Positions 15,085 to 24,388 are shown, counted from the stretch's first letter. The stretch is DNA of 64,000 nucleotides from Streptomyces sp. NBC_01716 (GCF_036248275.1 NZ_CP109181.1:5518001-5582000); one strand, 5' to 3'. Made by a program: numbers and translations. The notes: a model not told the origin generated them from the letters alone.

Positions 15085-18000
15085 TCAGACCCGGCCCAGA
15101 GGGCTCACCGGCACCGCCGAGACCGAGCGGGCCGCTCTTTCCAGGGCGCTTGCCAGCAGGGCCAGGTCCGTTGGGCCGTTGCCCAGTTCGCGTACGGGGC
15201 GGCGGGTCGGGGGGTCGCCCATGCGCTCCCACTCCAGCGGGACCACCGTGGGGCGCTGTGTCGCCGTACGGGGGATCCGGCCGGTCACCCGGCCGCCCTG
15301 GAACGGTGTCACCCGGCCGTCCGGATGACCGAGCCTGCCGCGGCCGGGCAGCGGATCGTCCGGGCCGGGGGAGGCCGGTGGTGTGTCCAGAACCACCCGT
15401 AGGCGCGTCCGGCCCGCCAGCTCCGTTTCCGACGTTCGTTCGGGGCGTGCGGATGTGGCGACCAGATGGACGCCGAGGCGCTCGCCGTCCCGGGCCACCG
15501 CCTCCAGGGCCCGTACGACCGAACCGGCCGCCGGGCGGCCCGGACTGCCCAGCGCGGGCGCGACCAGGGCGTCGTAGTCGTCGACGAGGACGATGAGCCG
15601 GGGGAGGACGGGGCCGGGGCCGGGCTCGCCGCGCGTACGGGCGGAGGTCTGGCGCAGCCGCAGGGTGCCGCCGTCCGGGGTGACGCCCGCGCCGGTGCCT
15701 ATGCCTGCTCCTGTGCGCCCGGTGCCCGCCTGCGGCTGCTCCGGTTGACCAGCGACCGGCACACCCTGCGCGCCTCCGGAGGGCGCCCCGGGTCCGGCCA
15801 CCTGCTGATCGGCGCGCTCACGCCGCGAACCGCGCTGCTCGGCCGGGCTCGGCGCGCGCTGCCCCACCATCCGCTCCGCGACCTCACGTCTGTTGTGCCA
15901 CTCGGCGAAGTCCAGCCGCCCCAGCACCTCGGCGCGCCGCTTCAGCTCCGCCCCCAGGGCCTGCGCGAACTCCCGCATCCTGACGGGGTCGGACGCCACC
16001 AAGTGCTCGGTCACATGCGGCAGTTCCGTACAGGCCCCCAGCCCTTCGCCGCGCTCGCCGCCCGCGCCGTCCACCAGAAGCAGACCGAGCCTGTCCGGCC
16101 GGCCGCCCGCCGCCAGCGAGGCCGCGATCGCGCGCAGCAGTTCCGTACGGCCACTGCCCGGAGGGCCCTCGATCAGCAGATGCGGGCCCTCCTCCACGAG
16201 ATCCACGGTCACCGGGCCGTGCGGCCCCGTACCGAGCACCGTGGTGCTCCCGGCCGCCGACGCCCAGCGGGCCATCAGCGACGCGGGCGTCGCCCGCGCC
16301 AGCCCCAGCTCGTCCAGCAGCCTGGCCGAGCGGGGCAGTTCGGCGGCCTGCCGGCTGCGGCCCGACGCGGCGGCGCTGCCCGCTTCCGTACGGAGAGGGG
16401 CCAGCGCCCGGCCGAAGCGGTCCGCCCAGGCCGGGGACACCGCGTCCACCGTCGCGACCGAGCCCTGCCCGGCGGGCTGTCCCACCGCCGTACGGAGCAG
16501 CCGCAGGGCCGTCGCGACGTCGCCGCTCAGCAGGGCCACGGCCCCGCACTCACGGAAGGCCACCGAGGCCGCGCACGCCGTCTCGTACGTCGCGGCGACC
16601 GGGGAGACGGGCGAGGCCGCCGGGGTCTCGGCGAGACAGATCACATGGACACCGGCCACGGAGCCGGCGCCGGCCAGCCGCGCGGCGGTCTCGCGCAGGG
16701 CCGACGAACCGGGATCGCCGTCCACGACCAGCAGCGTCGCCGGTCCCTCGTACCGCCCGGCGGCCTCCGCGATCGATCTGCTGTCGGCCGACGCCCACGC
16801 CCTGCCGAGCGGCCCGTCGTCCAGCCGGCGGGTCAGCTCTCCCAGCCGCGCGGTGGCCTGGTCCCGGTCGTAGGCCAGGAGCAGCCGGCAGTCCTGGCCG
16901 TGGGCCGGCCGGACATGCGGCAGCCAGCCGAGCCAGCCCCACTCCCGTTTGCGCTGCTCCACACTTCTCGTCCGGTCCGAGCTGACCAGCACGATCTCCA
17001 GATCGGCGGGGGAGTGCAGCGCGGCGAGCTGCGCCACGGCGGACCTGGCGAGGCCGGTCAGCCGCTCCCTGGGGCCCGCGAGACCGAGCGAGCCGGCCTC
17101 GCGCAGGCTCACGGTCACCGGGACCGAGGGCAGCGGACCGGATCCGTCGGGCGAGGTGCGCTCCGTCGTACCGAGGCGCAGGACGAGCGATTCGGGGTGG
17201 TCCGGGCCGCGCTCCCAGAGCCGGGGGCCGGGGCCCAGCGCCGTCATCAGTACGGAGGCGGGGTCGGGCCAGGTGTCGTCGAGGGGCGCGTGGCCCCTGG
17301 TGCGGGGGGCGGAGCCGGTGGCCGCCGGGACGTCGTCCTCGGGGAACTCCTCGTCGCGGGTGCCGGCCAGCCGCCTCGCCCAGGCGCCTATCCCGCCGCG
17401 TCGTCTGCCGGGTCCATCGGGCAGCTCCGTGCCGCGCGTGGGTGTGCCCTGCCGGCGGGAGCCGGGCGTACGGCTGTGTCCCTGCGGGCCGTCGTCGTCG
17501 GCGGCGCCGTGAATCTCGTCACTCTCGGCCCGGTCGTGCGCGGGACGGCGGCCGGCGCCGGGCACCGGCACGTACAGGGCGTCGCCGTAGCGGGTGTCGG
17601 CGTCCGAGCGGGGGGTGCGCGGCTCGGGCACGCGGGGCGTGGCTGCGGGGCCGCCGTGTCCGCCGTGGGTGTACGCCTGGACCGTCCGCCCTCCGGGGCC
17701 GCCGCCCGCTCCGTACGACGCGGAGTCCGGGCCGGGCCGCGCGCCTCCGTACGACCCCGTTCCCGTGGTCGTGTCGCCGCTCGGCGTACCGCTTGCCGCG
17801 CCGCTTCCCGCTTCGGTCACGCTTCCGCGGGCGACCCGCAGATGCCCCTCGCCGTCCGGCGTGGCCGCCAGCGTCGGCGTCCGGCCGCCCGGGGTGAGCC
17901 GCAGCGCTGACTCGCCCAGCCGCAGCAGGGCACCCGCCGGGAGCGGTACGGGCACGGACCCGACCCGTACGCCTTCGAGCGTCGTGCCGTTCGTGGAATG

Positions 18001-18462
18001 CAGGTCCGCCACCGTGACATGGCCGTCGTCGGTGACCGTCACCGCGCAGTGCAGCCGCGAGACGTCCGGATCGTCGAGCGGTACGTCGGCGTCCGCCGAA
18101 CGGCCGATCCTGACCTGGCCGCCGTGCAGCAGATGTACGCCGCCCGCGTCCGGACCCGCCACCACATGGAGCTGGGCCGGGACCTCGTCGGCGGGCGCGT
18201 CGTCCTCGCCGGGGACCTGGAGCCAGAGCACGGCGCCGTCCACCAGCGGCGGCTCGCCCAGGGTGCGGCGCTGGGTGTCCAGCCGCTCCCGCCCCGCGTA
18301 CAGCACGACGGGGCCCGAGAGGTCGGGGCCGGCGACAGCCGTGGCCAGACCGGAGGCGACGGCCGCGAGAGCCGTCCCCGCCGGTGCGGTGACGAGCACG
18401 TCGCACGCGCGCCCCGCGGGGTGGCCGCTGCGCGGCGCGAGGACGGTCAGCCGGATCTGCAT
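15085..18462 (-). CDS. FHA-domain FtsK/SpoIIIE-like ATPase with degenerate nucleotide motifs
   Basis: This 1125-residue protein starts at ATG 18462; the open frame upstream to 18747 lacks protein-like sequence. Residues 1-85 look ubiquitin-like, and residues about 113-185 are an FHA phosphothreonine-binding domain (VRIGRSADADVPLDDPDVSRLHC, then LHSTNGT). A long Gly/Ser/Arg-rich linker follows. Two FtsK/SpoIIIE-type lobes end the protein. The visible P-loop is GPPGSGRTELL near residue 760, with Arg in place of the Walker A lysine, and the Walker B reads LIVLVDDYDAL. Similar proteins occur in Actinobacteria near Ser/Thr kinases and type VII-like secretion genes. The divergent PkaA kinase next door is a natural partner for the FHA domain. 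ATP hydrolysis is doubtful. Confidence 0.75.
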   Translation of the reverse strand: MQIRLTVLAPRSGHPAGRACDVLVTAPAGTALAAVASGLATAVAGPDLSGPVVLYAGRERLDTQRRTLGEPPLVDGAVLWLQVPGEDDAPADEVPAQLHVVAGPDAGGVHLLHGGQVRIGRSADADVPLDDPDVSRLHCAVTVTDDGHVTVADLHSTNGTTLEGVRVGSVPVPLPAGALLRLGESALRLTPGGRTPTLAATPDGEGHLRVARGSVTEAGSGAASGTPSGDTTTGTGSYGGARPGPDSASYGAGGGPGGRTVQAYTHGGHGGPAATPRVPEPRTPRSDADTRYGDALYVPVPGAGRRPAHDRAESDEIHGAADDDGPQGHSRTPGSRRQGTPTRGTELPDGPGRRRGGIGAWARRLAGTRDEEFPEDDVPAATGSAPRTRGHAPLDDTWPDPASVLMTALGPGPRLWERGPDHPESLVLRLGTTERTSPDGSGPLPSVPVTVSLREAGSLGLAGPRERLTGLARSAVAQLAALHSPADLEIVLVSSDRTRSVEQRKREWGWLGWLPHVRPAHGQDCRLLLAYDRDQATARLGELTRRLDDGPLGRAWASADSRSIAEAAGRYEGPATLLVVDGDPGSSALRETAARLAGAGSVAGVHVICLAETPAASPVSPVAATYETACAASVAFRECGAVALLSGDVATALRLLRTAVGQPAGQGSVATVDAVSPAWADRFGRALAPLRTEAGSAAASGRSRQAAELPRSARLLDELGLARATPASLMARWASAAGSTTVLGTGPHGPVTVDLVEEGPHLLIEGPPGSGRTELLRAIAASLAAGGRPDRLGLLLVDGAGGERGEGLGACTELPHVTEHLVASDPVRMREFAQALGAELKRRAEVLGRLDFAEWHNRREVAERMVGQRAPSPAEQRGSRRERADQQVAGPGAPSGGAQGVPVAGQPEQPQAGTGRTGAGIGTGAGVTPDGGTLRLRQTSARTRGEPGPGPVLPRLIVLVDDYDALVAPALGSPGRPAAGSVVRALEAVARDGERLGVHLVATSARPERTSETELAGRTRLRVVLDTPPASPGPDDPLPGRGRLGHPDGRVTPFQGGRVTGRIPRTATQRPTVVPLEWERMGDPPTRRPVRELGNGPTDLALLASALERAARSVSAVPVSPLGRV

Positions 18463-18881
18463 CGCCGTCAGCGGTCCCTTCTGCGCGGGGTGCCCGGCAG
18501 GGGTGCTGCCCTCTGTGAATCCCCCCACCCGGCACCGACACATCGTCCGGTACAGGTCGGCACGGACGGTGAGCGTACGACCCCACACACCGAGTGCTGG
18601 ATGGCATCTTCGCACCTGCCACCGACAACACGCCCACGGACCATGGGTAAGTGATCTTGAATGGTCTGCTGTGGGTGCAAAAGTGCATGGTTGGGAGCGG
18701 GTTGGGATCATCCGAGGACCCCGCGGGTACACGTGATGGGCAACCATCCGTCAGATGCGTGCGTCCTCCACTCGAACATGACCGCGACGGGAACCCGCGC
18801 GGGGCCTTTAAAGTGGGTCGGACACCCGGGTGCATGGCCCCGGGGCCATGCAAGGACCACCAGCAGCAGGGAGAGCGTGAC
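18463..18881. promoter_or_regulatory. 418-bp divergent regulatory region between the FHA/FtsK gene and pkaA
   Basis: No gene is visible here. It must hold the promoters of both neighbours. The right part contains a perfect 22-bp palindrome (18831-18852) that lies 29 bp before the pkaA start and is listed separately. No confident -35/-10 pair was seen. Confidence 0.5.
18831..18852. repeat. Perfect 22-bp palindrome in the pkaA leader
   Basis: Two 11-bp arms, TGCATGGCCCC and its exact complement, meet with no spacer. The site lies 29 bp before the pkaA GTG. It could bind a dimeric regulator or form a stem in the leader RNA near the ribosome site. Confidence 0.7.
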
Positions 18882-20597
18882 GTGCGGCCGGTAGGCAGCA
18901 AGTACCTCCTGGAGGAGCCCCTCGGGCGCGGCGCCACGGGCACCGTCTGGAGAGCCCGTCAGCGGGAGACCGCAGGGGCCGAGGCCGCGGTGGCCGGGCA
19001 GCCCGGCGAGACCGTCGCGATCAAGGTCCTCAAGGAGGAGCTGGCGAACGACGCGGACGTGGTGATGCGCTTCCTGCGCGAGCGCTCCGTCCTGCTCCGC
19101 CTGACGCACCCCAACATCGTGCGCACCCGTGACCTGGTCGTCGAGGGTGACCTCCTCGCCCTTGTCATGGATCTGGTCGAAGGCCCCGACCTGCACCACT
19201 ACCTGCGGCAGAACGGCCCCTTCAGCCCCGTCGCGGCCTCGCTGCTCACGGCCCAGATCGCGGACGCGCTGGCGGCCAGCCACGCCGACGGCGTCGTACA
19301 CCGCGACCTGAAGCCCGCCAATGTCCTCCTGAAGGACGACGGCGACCAGCTGCACCCGATGCTGACCGACTTCGGTATCGCCCGGCTCGCGGACTCCCCG
19401 GGGCTGACCCGGACGCACGAGTTCGTCGGTACGCCCGCCTATGTCGCGCCGGAGTCGGCCGAGGGCCGTCCGCAGACCTCCGCCGTCGACATCTACGGCG
19501 CGGGCATCCTGCTGTACGAGCTGGTCACCGGCCGTCCGCCGTTCGCGGGCGGAACGGCGCTCGAAGTGCTCCACCGCCACCTCAGCGAGGAGCCGCGCCG
19601 CCCCTCCAGCGTTCCCGAACCGCTGTGGACGGTCATGGAGCGCTGCCTCCGTAAGGAGCCCGACGAGCGGCCCAGCGCCGTCAATCTCGCCCGCGCCCTG
19701 CGCACCGTCGCCTCCGGCATCGGCGTGCACGCGAACTCCGCCCAGGTCAACGCGGCGATGGGAGTCGGGGCCCTGCTGGCGCCCGACCCGGCGCCCACCG
19801 CCGTGCCCGGTGAGCCGGGCGCCGCCGACCCGACCCAGGTGCTGCCGGGCAACGCAGGGTCGTACGACCCTGGCGCCGCGACCAGCGTGCTGCCGACGAA
19901 CGCGCCGGGCGCCCCGGCCGGTGCGGCCGACCGCACGTCGGTGATGCCCGTCGGCCCCGGTGGCACGGGTGGCCCCGGCCCCGACGCCGGACCCAGGCCC
20001 GAGGACCCGCACCCCTGGCAGAGCCAGCTCAGGGCCGCGCGCGACCGCAACGAACAGACCCAGGTCCAGTACCTGGACCCGAGCGAGGACCCGCTCCGGC
20101 GCAGGCCGCAGCGCCCCCAGGGCCAGCAGCCCCCGCCGCCGGCCCAGCAGCGCCGGCGTCAGCAGCAGGCCCCGCCCCCGCAGCCGTACCCGCCCCAGCA
20201 GCCACACCCGCCGCAGCAGCAGCGGTACGCGCCGCCCCCGCAGCAGCAGCAGCGGTACGCGCCGCCCCCGCAGCAGCAGCAGCGCTACGCGCCGCCGCAG
20301 CAGCCACCGCCCCAGCAGCCCGCGCCGCGCCCGCCCCGGCAGCGCGGCGCCAACCCGATGCGGATTCCCGGTCTCGGCTGCCTCAAGGGCTGCCTGTTCA
20401 CGCTGGTCCTGCTCTTCGTCGCCGGCTGGCTCGTCTGGGAGCTGACCCCGCTCCAGGACTGGATCGGTGAGGGCAAGAGCTACTGGAACGCGATCAAGGA
20501 CACCGTCAGCACGGTGTCGGACTGGGTCACGGAGCTCGGTGGTTCGGACGCCGGATCCACTTCGGGAACCACCTCCGGGTCCACCGGAAGCAACTGA
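18882..20597 (+). CDS. pkaA: Membrane Ser/Thr protein kinase (PkaA-like)
   Basis: This 571-residue Hanks-type kinase has all its motifs: GRGATGTVWRA (P-loop), VAIKVL (ATP lysine), VVHRDLKPANVLL (catalytic loop), DFGIARL and GTPAYVAPE. The kinase domain spans residues 1 to about 275. A juxtamembrane region rich in Pro and Gln follows, including three tandem QQQRYAPPP-like units. One membrane span (CLFTLVLLFVAGWLVWEL) and a short external Ser/Thr/Gly tail end the protein. The GTG at 18882 is preferred because GGGAGAG lies upstream and the kinase domain begins right after it. The name rests on order (pkaA-pkaB-prfB) as in S. coelicolor. It is divergent from an FHA protein, a likely phospho-target. 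Confidence 0.88.
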   Translation: MRPVGSKYLLEEPLGRGATGTVWRARQRETAGAEAAVAGQPGETVAIKVLKEELANDADVVMRFLRERSVLLRLTHPNIVRTRDLVVEGDLLALVMDLVEGPDLHHYLRQNGPFSPVAASLLTAQIADALAASHADGVVHRDLKPANVLLKDDGDQLHPMLTDFGIARLADSPGLTRTHEFVGTPAYVAPESAEGRPQTSAVDIYGAGILLYELVTGRPPFAGGTALEVLHRHLSEEPRRPSSVPEPLWTVMERCLRKEPDERPSAVNLARALRTVASGIGVHANSAQVNAAMGVGALLAPDPAPTAVPGEPGAADPTQVLPGNAGSYDPGAATSVLPTNAPGAPAGAADRTSVMPVGPGGTGGPGPDAGPRPEDPHPWQSQLRAARDRNEQTQVQYLDPSEDPLRRRPQRPQGQQPPPPAQQRRRQQQAPPPQPYPPQQPHPPQQQRYAPPPQQQQRYAPPPQQQQRYAPPQQPPPQQPAPRPPRQRGANPMRIPGLGCLKGCLFTLVLLFVAGWLVWELTPLQDWIGEGKSYWNAIKDTVSTVSDWVTELGGSDAGSTSGTTSGSTGSN

Positions 20598-20633
20598 CAC
20601 CGGTGCCGGCGGGGGCTCCCGCCGGCACCGGTG
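20598..20633 (+). terminator. Terminator after pkaA
   Basis: A 16-bp perfect stem (CACCGGTGCCGGCGGG and its complement) with a 4-nt loop starts directly after the pkaA stop. No T-run follows, which is usual for Streptomyces. Confidence 0.75.
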
Positions 20634-20774
20634 CTGTTCGGGCGCTTCTGTCTCTTTGTCGATTCCCGCGGGATCAATTCGCCCGCAGAAGTGAACGTTG
20701 ACGCGGTACCGGGCAGTGAACACCCCGATACCCGCGTACTTTGATGGGCAAAGCCAGCCGCTGAGGGAGCAGTC

Positions 20775-22025
20775 TTGGCACGGAATATCGGCAGCCGGTA
20801 CACCGCCCATCAGATTCTTGGGCGGGGCAGCGCCGGCACGGTGTGGCTCGGTGAGGGACCCGACGGGCCCGTCGCCATCAAGCTGTTGCGCGAGGACCTC
20901 GCCTCCGACCAGGAGCTGGTCGGGCGCTTCGTCCAGGAGCGCACCGCGCTGCTCGGACTCGACCACCCGCACGTGGTCGCCGTCCGCGACCTCGTCGTGG
21001 ACGGCAACGATCTGGCACTCGTCATGGAGCTGGTGCGCGGCACCGACCTGCGCACCCGCCTCGACCGCGAGCGCCGGCTCGCCCCCGAGGCCGCGGTCGC
21101 CGTCGTCGCCGATGTCGCCGACGGTCTCGCCGCCGCGCACGCCGCCGGTGTCGTCCACCGCGACGTCAAGCCGGAGAACATCCTGCTCGACATGGAGGGC
21201 CCGATCGGTCCTGGCGGCTCGCACCCGGCGCTGCTCACCGACTTCGGCGTCGCCAAGCTGATCGACACCCCCCGCCGTACGAAGGCGACCAAGATCATCG
21301 GTACGCCGGACTATCTGGCGCCCGAGATCGTGGAGGGCCTGCCGCCGCGCGCCGCCGTCGACATCTACGCGCTCGCTACGGTCCTGTACGAGCTCCTTGC
21401 CGGCTTCACGCCCTTCGGCGGCGGCCACCCCGGAGCCGTCCTGCGCCGCCATGTCACCGAGACCGTCGTCCCGCTGCCCGGCATCCCCGACGAGCTGTGG
21501 CAGCTCCTCGTCCAGTGCCTGGCCAAGGCCCCGGCCTCCCGGCTGCGCGCCTCCGAGCTGGCGGCCCGGCTCCGCGAGCAGCTTCCCCAGCTCGCCGGCA
21601 TCCCCTCCCTGGAGGTGGACGAACCCGACAGCGGGCCCACCGAGGAGGAGCGGCCGTACGGCGACGCCGACGCCGAGCACGCGACGGCGGGCGAGCAGCC
21701 GCGCCGCCGGGGCGCCGTCTCGCTCGTCCCCGGAGCGGCTCCCGACTCCAACCGGGACACCCACACGAGCATGCGCGTCCCGGCCCCCGACGAGCTGGCG
21801 GGCGGCGCGCGCGGCACGGCACGGGCCCCCCGGGCGGCGGGCCAGCGCAGGCCCGGGTCGGCCCGCCACAAGGCGGAGACGGTCCGCAAGCGCCGTATAA
21901 CGCTGGGTGTGACGGCCCTCCTGCTGGTCGCCGTCCTCGGCGTCGGCGGCTGGCTGGCGACGAGCAGCGACGGCGCAGAAGCCGACCCCGGGGGCTCGAC
22001 GCGCTCGGCGTCGCCGGTCCCGTAA
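20775..22025 (+). CDS. pkaB: Membrane Ser/Thr protein kinase (PkaB-like)
   Basis: This 416-residue protein begins at TTG 20775 with a GAGGGAG ribosome site upstream. The motifs are GRGSAGTVWLG, VAIKLL, VVHRDVKPENILL, DFGVAKL and GTPDYLAPE. The kinase domain ends near residue 280. An acidic then basic linker leads to a single membrane span (ITLGVTALLLVAVLGVGGWLAT) and a tail of about 25 residues outside. There is no PASTA or other sensor domain, so the external part is too small to bind a wall ligand alone. It follows pkaA by 177 bp with a terminator between, so it probably has its own promoter. Confidence 0.88.
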   Translation: MARNIGSRYTAHQILGRGSAGTVWLGEGPDGPVAIKLLREDLASDQELVGRFVQERTALLGLDHPHVVAVRDLVVDGNDLALVMELVRGTDLRTRLDRERRLAPEAAVAVVADVADGLAAAHAAGVVHRDVKPENILLDMEGPIGPGGSHPALLTDFGVAKLIDTPRRTKATKIIGTPDYLAPEIVEGLPPRAAVDIYALATVLYELLAGFTPFGGGHPGAVLRRHVTETVVPLPGIPDELWQLLVQCLAKAPASRLRASELAARLREQLPQLAGIPSLEVDEPDSGPTEEERPYGDADAEHATAGEQPRRRGAVSLVPGAAPDSNRDTHTSMRVPAPDELAGGARGTARAPRAAGQRRPGSARHKAETVRKRRITLGVTALLLVAVLGVGGWLATSSDGAEADPGGSTRSASPVP

Positions 22026-22093
22026 CGCCTCCCGCCGCCGGTCCTCGCGGGAGCGGCGGCGGGGTTTCGGCGCTCAGCCGTTAGGCTGGGTGC

Positions 22094-23200
22094 GTGGCAG
22101 TCGTCGATGTATCCGAAGAGCTGAAGTCCCTTTCCTCGACCATGGGGTCGATCGAGGCGGTCCTTGACCTCGACAACATGAGGGCCGAGATCGCCGTCCT
22201 GGAGGACCAGGCAGCGGCGCCGTCCCTCTGGGACGATCCGGAGGCGGCGCAGAAGATCACCAGCAAGCTGTCGCACCTCCAGGCCGAGCTGCGCAAGACC
22301 GAGGCGCTCCGGAGCCGGATCGACGACGTCGAGGTGCTCTTCGAGCTCGCCGAGAGCGAGGGCGACGCCGACGCCCGTAACGAGGCCGAGTCCGAACTCG
22401 CCTCGGTGAAGAAGGCGCTCGACGAGATGGAGGTCCGCACCCTCCTGTCCGGCGAGTACGACGAGCGCCAGGCGCTCGTCAACATCCGGGCCGAGGCCGG
22501 CGGCGTCGACGCGGCGGACTTCGCCGAGCAGCTCCAGCGCATGTACGTCCGCTGGGCCGAGCGGCACAACTACCCCACCGAGGTCTACGAGACGTCGTAC
22601 GCGGAAGAGGCCGGCATCAAGTCGACCACCTTCGTCGTCAAGGCGCCGTACGCCTACGGCACGCTCTCCGTCGAGCAGGGCACCCACCGGCTGGTCCGTA
22701 TCTCGCCCTTCGACAACCAGGGCCGCCGCCAGACCTCCTTCGCGGGTGTCGAGGTGCTGCCCGTCGTCGAGTCCAGCGACCACGTCGAGATCGACGAGAC
22801 CGAGCTGCGCGTGGACGTCTACCGCGCGTCGGGCCCCGGCGGCCAGGGCGTCAACACCACCGACTCCGCAGTCCGGATCACGCACATCCCCACCGGCATC
22901 GTCGTCTCCTGCCAGAACGAGCGCTCGCAGATCCAGAACAAGGCCAGCGCCATGAACGTCCTCCAGGCGAAGCTGCTCGAACGCCGCCGCCAGGAGGAGC
23001 AGGCCAAGATGGACGCCCTCAAGGGCGACGGCGGCAACTCGTGGGGCAATCAGATGCGTTCGTACGTCCTGCACCCGTACCAGATGGTCAAGGACCTCCG
23101 TACGGAGTTCGAGGTCGGCAACCCCCAGGGCGTGCTCGACGGCGAGATCGACGGCTTCCTTGAAGCCGGAATTCGCTGGCGCAAGCAGCAGGAGCGGTAA
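22094..23200 (+). CDS. prfB: Peptide chain release factor 2
   Basis: This 368-residue protein is RF2, which reads UGA and UAA stops and triggers peptide release on the ribosome. The codon-reading tripeptide SPF is in LVRISPFDNQG (about residue 204), and the GGQ catalytic motif is in GPGGQGVNTT (about residues 249-251). The GTG at 22094 gives the expected N-terminus (MAVVDVSEELKSL). The frame is continuous, so the programmed +1 frameshift known in E. coli prfB is absent here. Its hairpin terminator lies downstream at 23277. Confidence 0.96.
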   Translation: MAVVDVSEELKSLSSTMGSIEAVLDLDNMRAEIAVLEDQAAAPSLWDDPEAAQKITSKLSHLQAELRKTEALRSRIDDVEVLFELAESEGDADARNEAESELASVKKALDEMEVRTLLSGEYDERQALVNIRAEAGGVDAADFAEQLQRMYVRWAERHNYPTEVYETSYAEEAGIKSTTFVVKAPYAYGTLSVEQGTHRLVRISPFDNQGRRQTSFAGVEVLPVVESSDHVEIDETELRVDVYRASGPGGQGVNTTDSAVRITHIPTGIVVSCQNERSQIQNKASAMNVLQAKLLERRRQEEQAKMDALKGDGGNSWGNQMRSYVLHPYQMVKDLRTEFEVGNPQGVLDGEIDGFLEAGIRWRKQQER

Positions 23201-23523
23201 GCGATTTCGTACGGCCTCCGCCAAGGTCAGAGGCCAACTAGGGCTCCCCGCAAGGGACTCGCTTTGTCGACAAAGTAACTGCCGCCAACAGGGCGGCAGT
23301 TCCCGTTTATGTCACAGTTACCCCGCGCGCGGCGGACAACTGACGTGAATCCGGGCATCGCGCGCGCAACGACCTTGACGCTCCTTCGGAAACTCGGAAT
23401 GGTGACGCTCGGCATGCGTATTTCCGGGGCGCGTGCGCACGGGGGACCTGCACGCACGGATCTCCGACGGCCGGCCCCGGACCGCTGCACCACTCACGAT
23501 CAGCTACTGGGGGTAGCAAGCAC
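23201..23523. promoter_or_regulatory. 323-bp gap with prfB terminator and presumed promoter of the LAETG protein
   Basis: The left part has the prfB terminator hairpin (23277-23301). A TTGACG at 23375-23380 could be a -35 box, but the matching -10 is poor. GGGGGTAGC before the ATG at 23524 serves as the ribosome site. Nothing else is evident. Confidence 0.5.
23277..23301 (+). terminator. Terminator after prfB
   Basis: A 10-bp stem (AACTGCCGCC and complement) with a 5-nt loop is followed by TCCCGTTT. Confidence 0.7.
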
Positions 23524-24363
23524 ATGACCAAGAAGACGCGGATCCGCGTAGCGCGGATAGCCGCCGGCGCCGTGATCGCCGCCGGTGCTTCGCTGACCGC
23601 CGCGGGCGCCGCTTCGGCCGTCGGCATCGATGTCAACGTCGGTGGCCTGAGCGCCAAGGCGGATGTCAACAAGGACGGTCTGGACGTCGGCCTCGGCCTC
23701 GACGCCGGTGACACCGAGGGCGCCACCGAGGGCACCGACGGTGGCAACACCGTCGTCGGCACCACGGAGGGCACGTCCGAGGGCGCCAGCGAGGGTGCGT
23801 CCGAGGGCGCCTCGGAGGGCGCCAGCGAGGGTGCGTCGGAGGGCACCTCCGAAGGGACCAGCGAGGGTACGTCCGAGGGCACCAGCGAGGGCACCTCGGA
23901 GGGCACGTCCGAGGGCACTTCCGAAGGTACGTCGGAGGGCACCAGCGAGGGCACCTCCGTCGGTACGTCCGAGGGCACCTCGGAAGGCACCAGCGAGGGT
24001 ACGTCCGAGGGCACCAGCGAGGGCACCTCGGAGGGCACCTCCGAAGGTACGTCCGAGGGCACGTCCGAGGGCACCAGCGAAGGCGGTGCCAGCGAAGGCA
24101 GCACCTCCGAAGGCGCCACCGAGGGCCAGAGCGGAGGCACCGACGAGGGTCAGATCGGTGGTGGCACCGACGTAACCGCCGGCGCCGAGACCGACAACGC
24201 GGGCTCGCAGCCGGTCGAGCAGGGCGAGGCCAAGGAGGAGCTGGCGGAGACCGGCGCCGCCGAGACCACGTTCCTGATCATCGGTGCCGCGACCATGATC
24301 GCCGGCGGCATCGGCTTCCGGATGCTCCCGCGTCTGGTCGGCAGCCGCGCCACGGCCGCCTGA
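23524..24363 (+). CDS. Secreted repeat protein with LAETG sortase signal
   Basis: This 279-residue protein has a signal peptide (basic start, hydrophobic core, cleavage near ASA-VG). A short Gly/Asp/Val region follows. Next come 26 tandem tetrapeptides, mostly TSEG or ASEG with one TSVG (DNA 23773-24084). An acidic linker leads to a cell-wall sorting signal: LAETG, a hydrophobic span and a short Arg-containing tail. LAxTG is the signal type used by Streptomyces class E sortases, so the product should be linked to peptidoglycan. The highly acidic repeat likely makes an extended, hydrophilic stalk. No catalytic domain is present. The role is unknown. Confidence 0.85.
   Translation: MTKKTRIRVARIAAGAVIAAGASLTAAGAASAVGIDVNVGGLSAKADVNKDGLDVGLGLDAGDTEGATEGTDGGNTVVGTTEGTSEGASEGASEGASEGASEGASEGTSEGTSEGTSEGTSEGTSEGTSEGTSEGTSEGTSEGTSVGTSEGTSEGTSEGTSEGTSEGTSEGTSEGTSEGTSEGTSEGGASEGSTSEGATEGQSGGTDEGQIGGGTDVTAGAETDNAGSQPVEQGEAKEELAETGAAETTFLIIGAATMIAGGIGFRMLPRLVGSRATAA
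23773..24084 (+). repeat. Tandem 12-bp repeat, 26 units, coding for TSEG/ASEG
   Basis: The units are exactly 12 bp and keep the frame throughout. The serine codon varies between TCC, AGC and TCG and the first codon between ACC, ACG and GCC, so the DNA is less repetitive than the protein. Confidence 0.9.
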
Positions 24364-24388
24364 ACCAGCACGCACTGAGGCATTCCGC

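Noticed and set aside
15466..17910. Long plus-strand frame opposite the FHA/FtsK gene
   Set aside because: It is a GC-skew shadow of the minus-strand gene, which has a clear FHA domain.
22094..22250. Programmed +1 frameshift in prfB
   Set aside because: The reading frame from GTG is uninterrupted, with no in-frame TGA near codon 26.
23773..24084. CRISPR array
   Set aside because: The repeats are contiguous 12-bp coding units without spacers.
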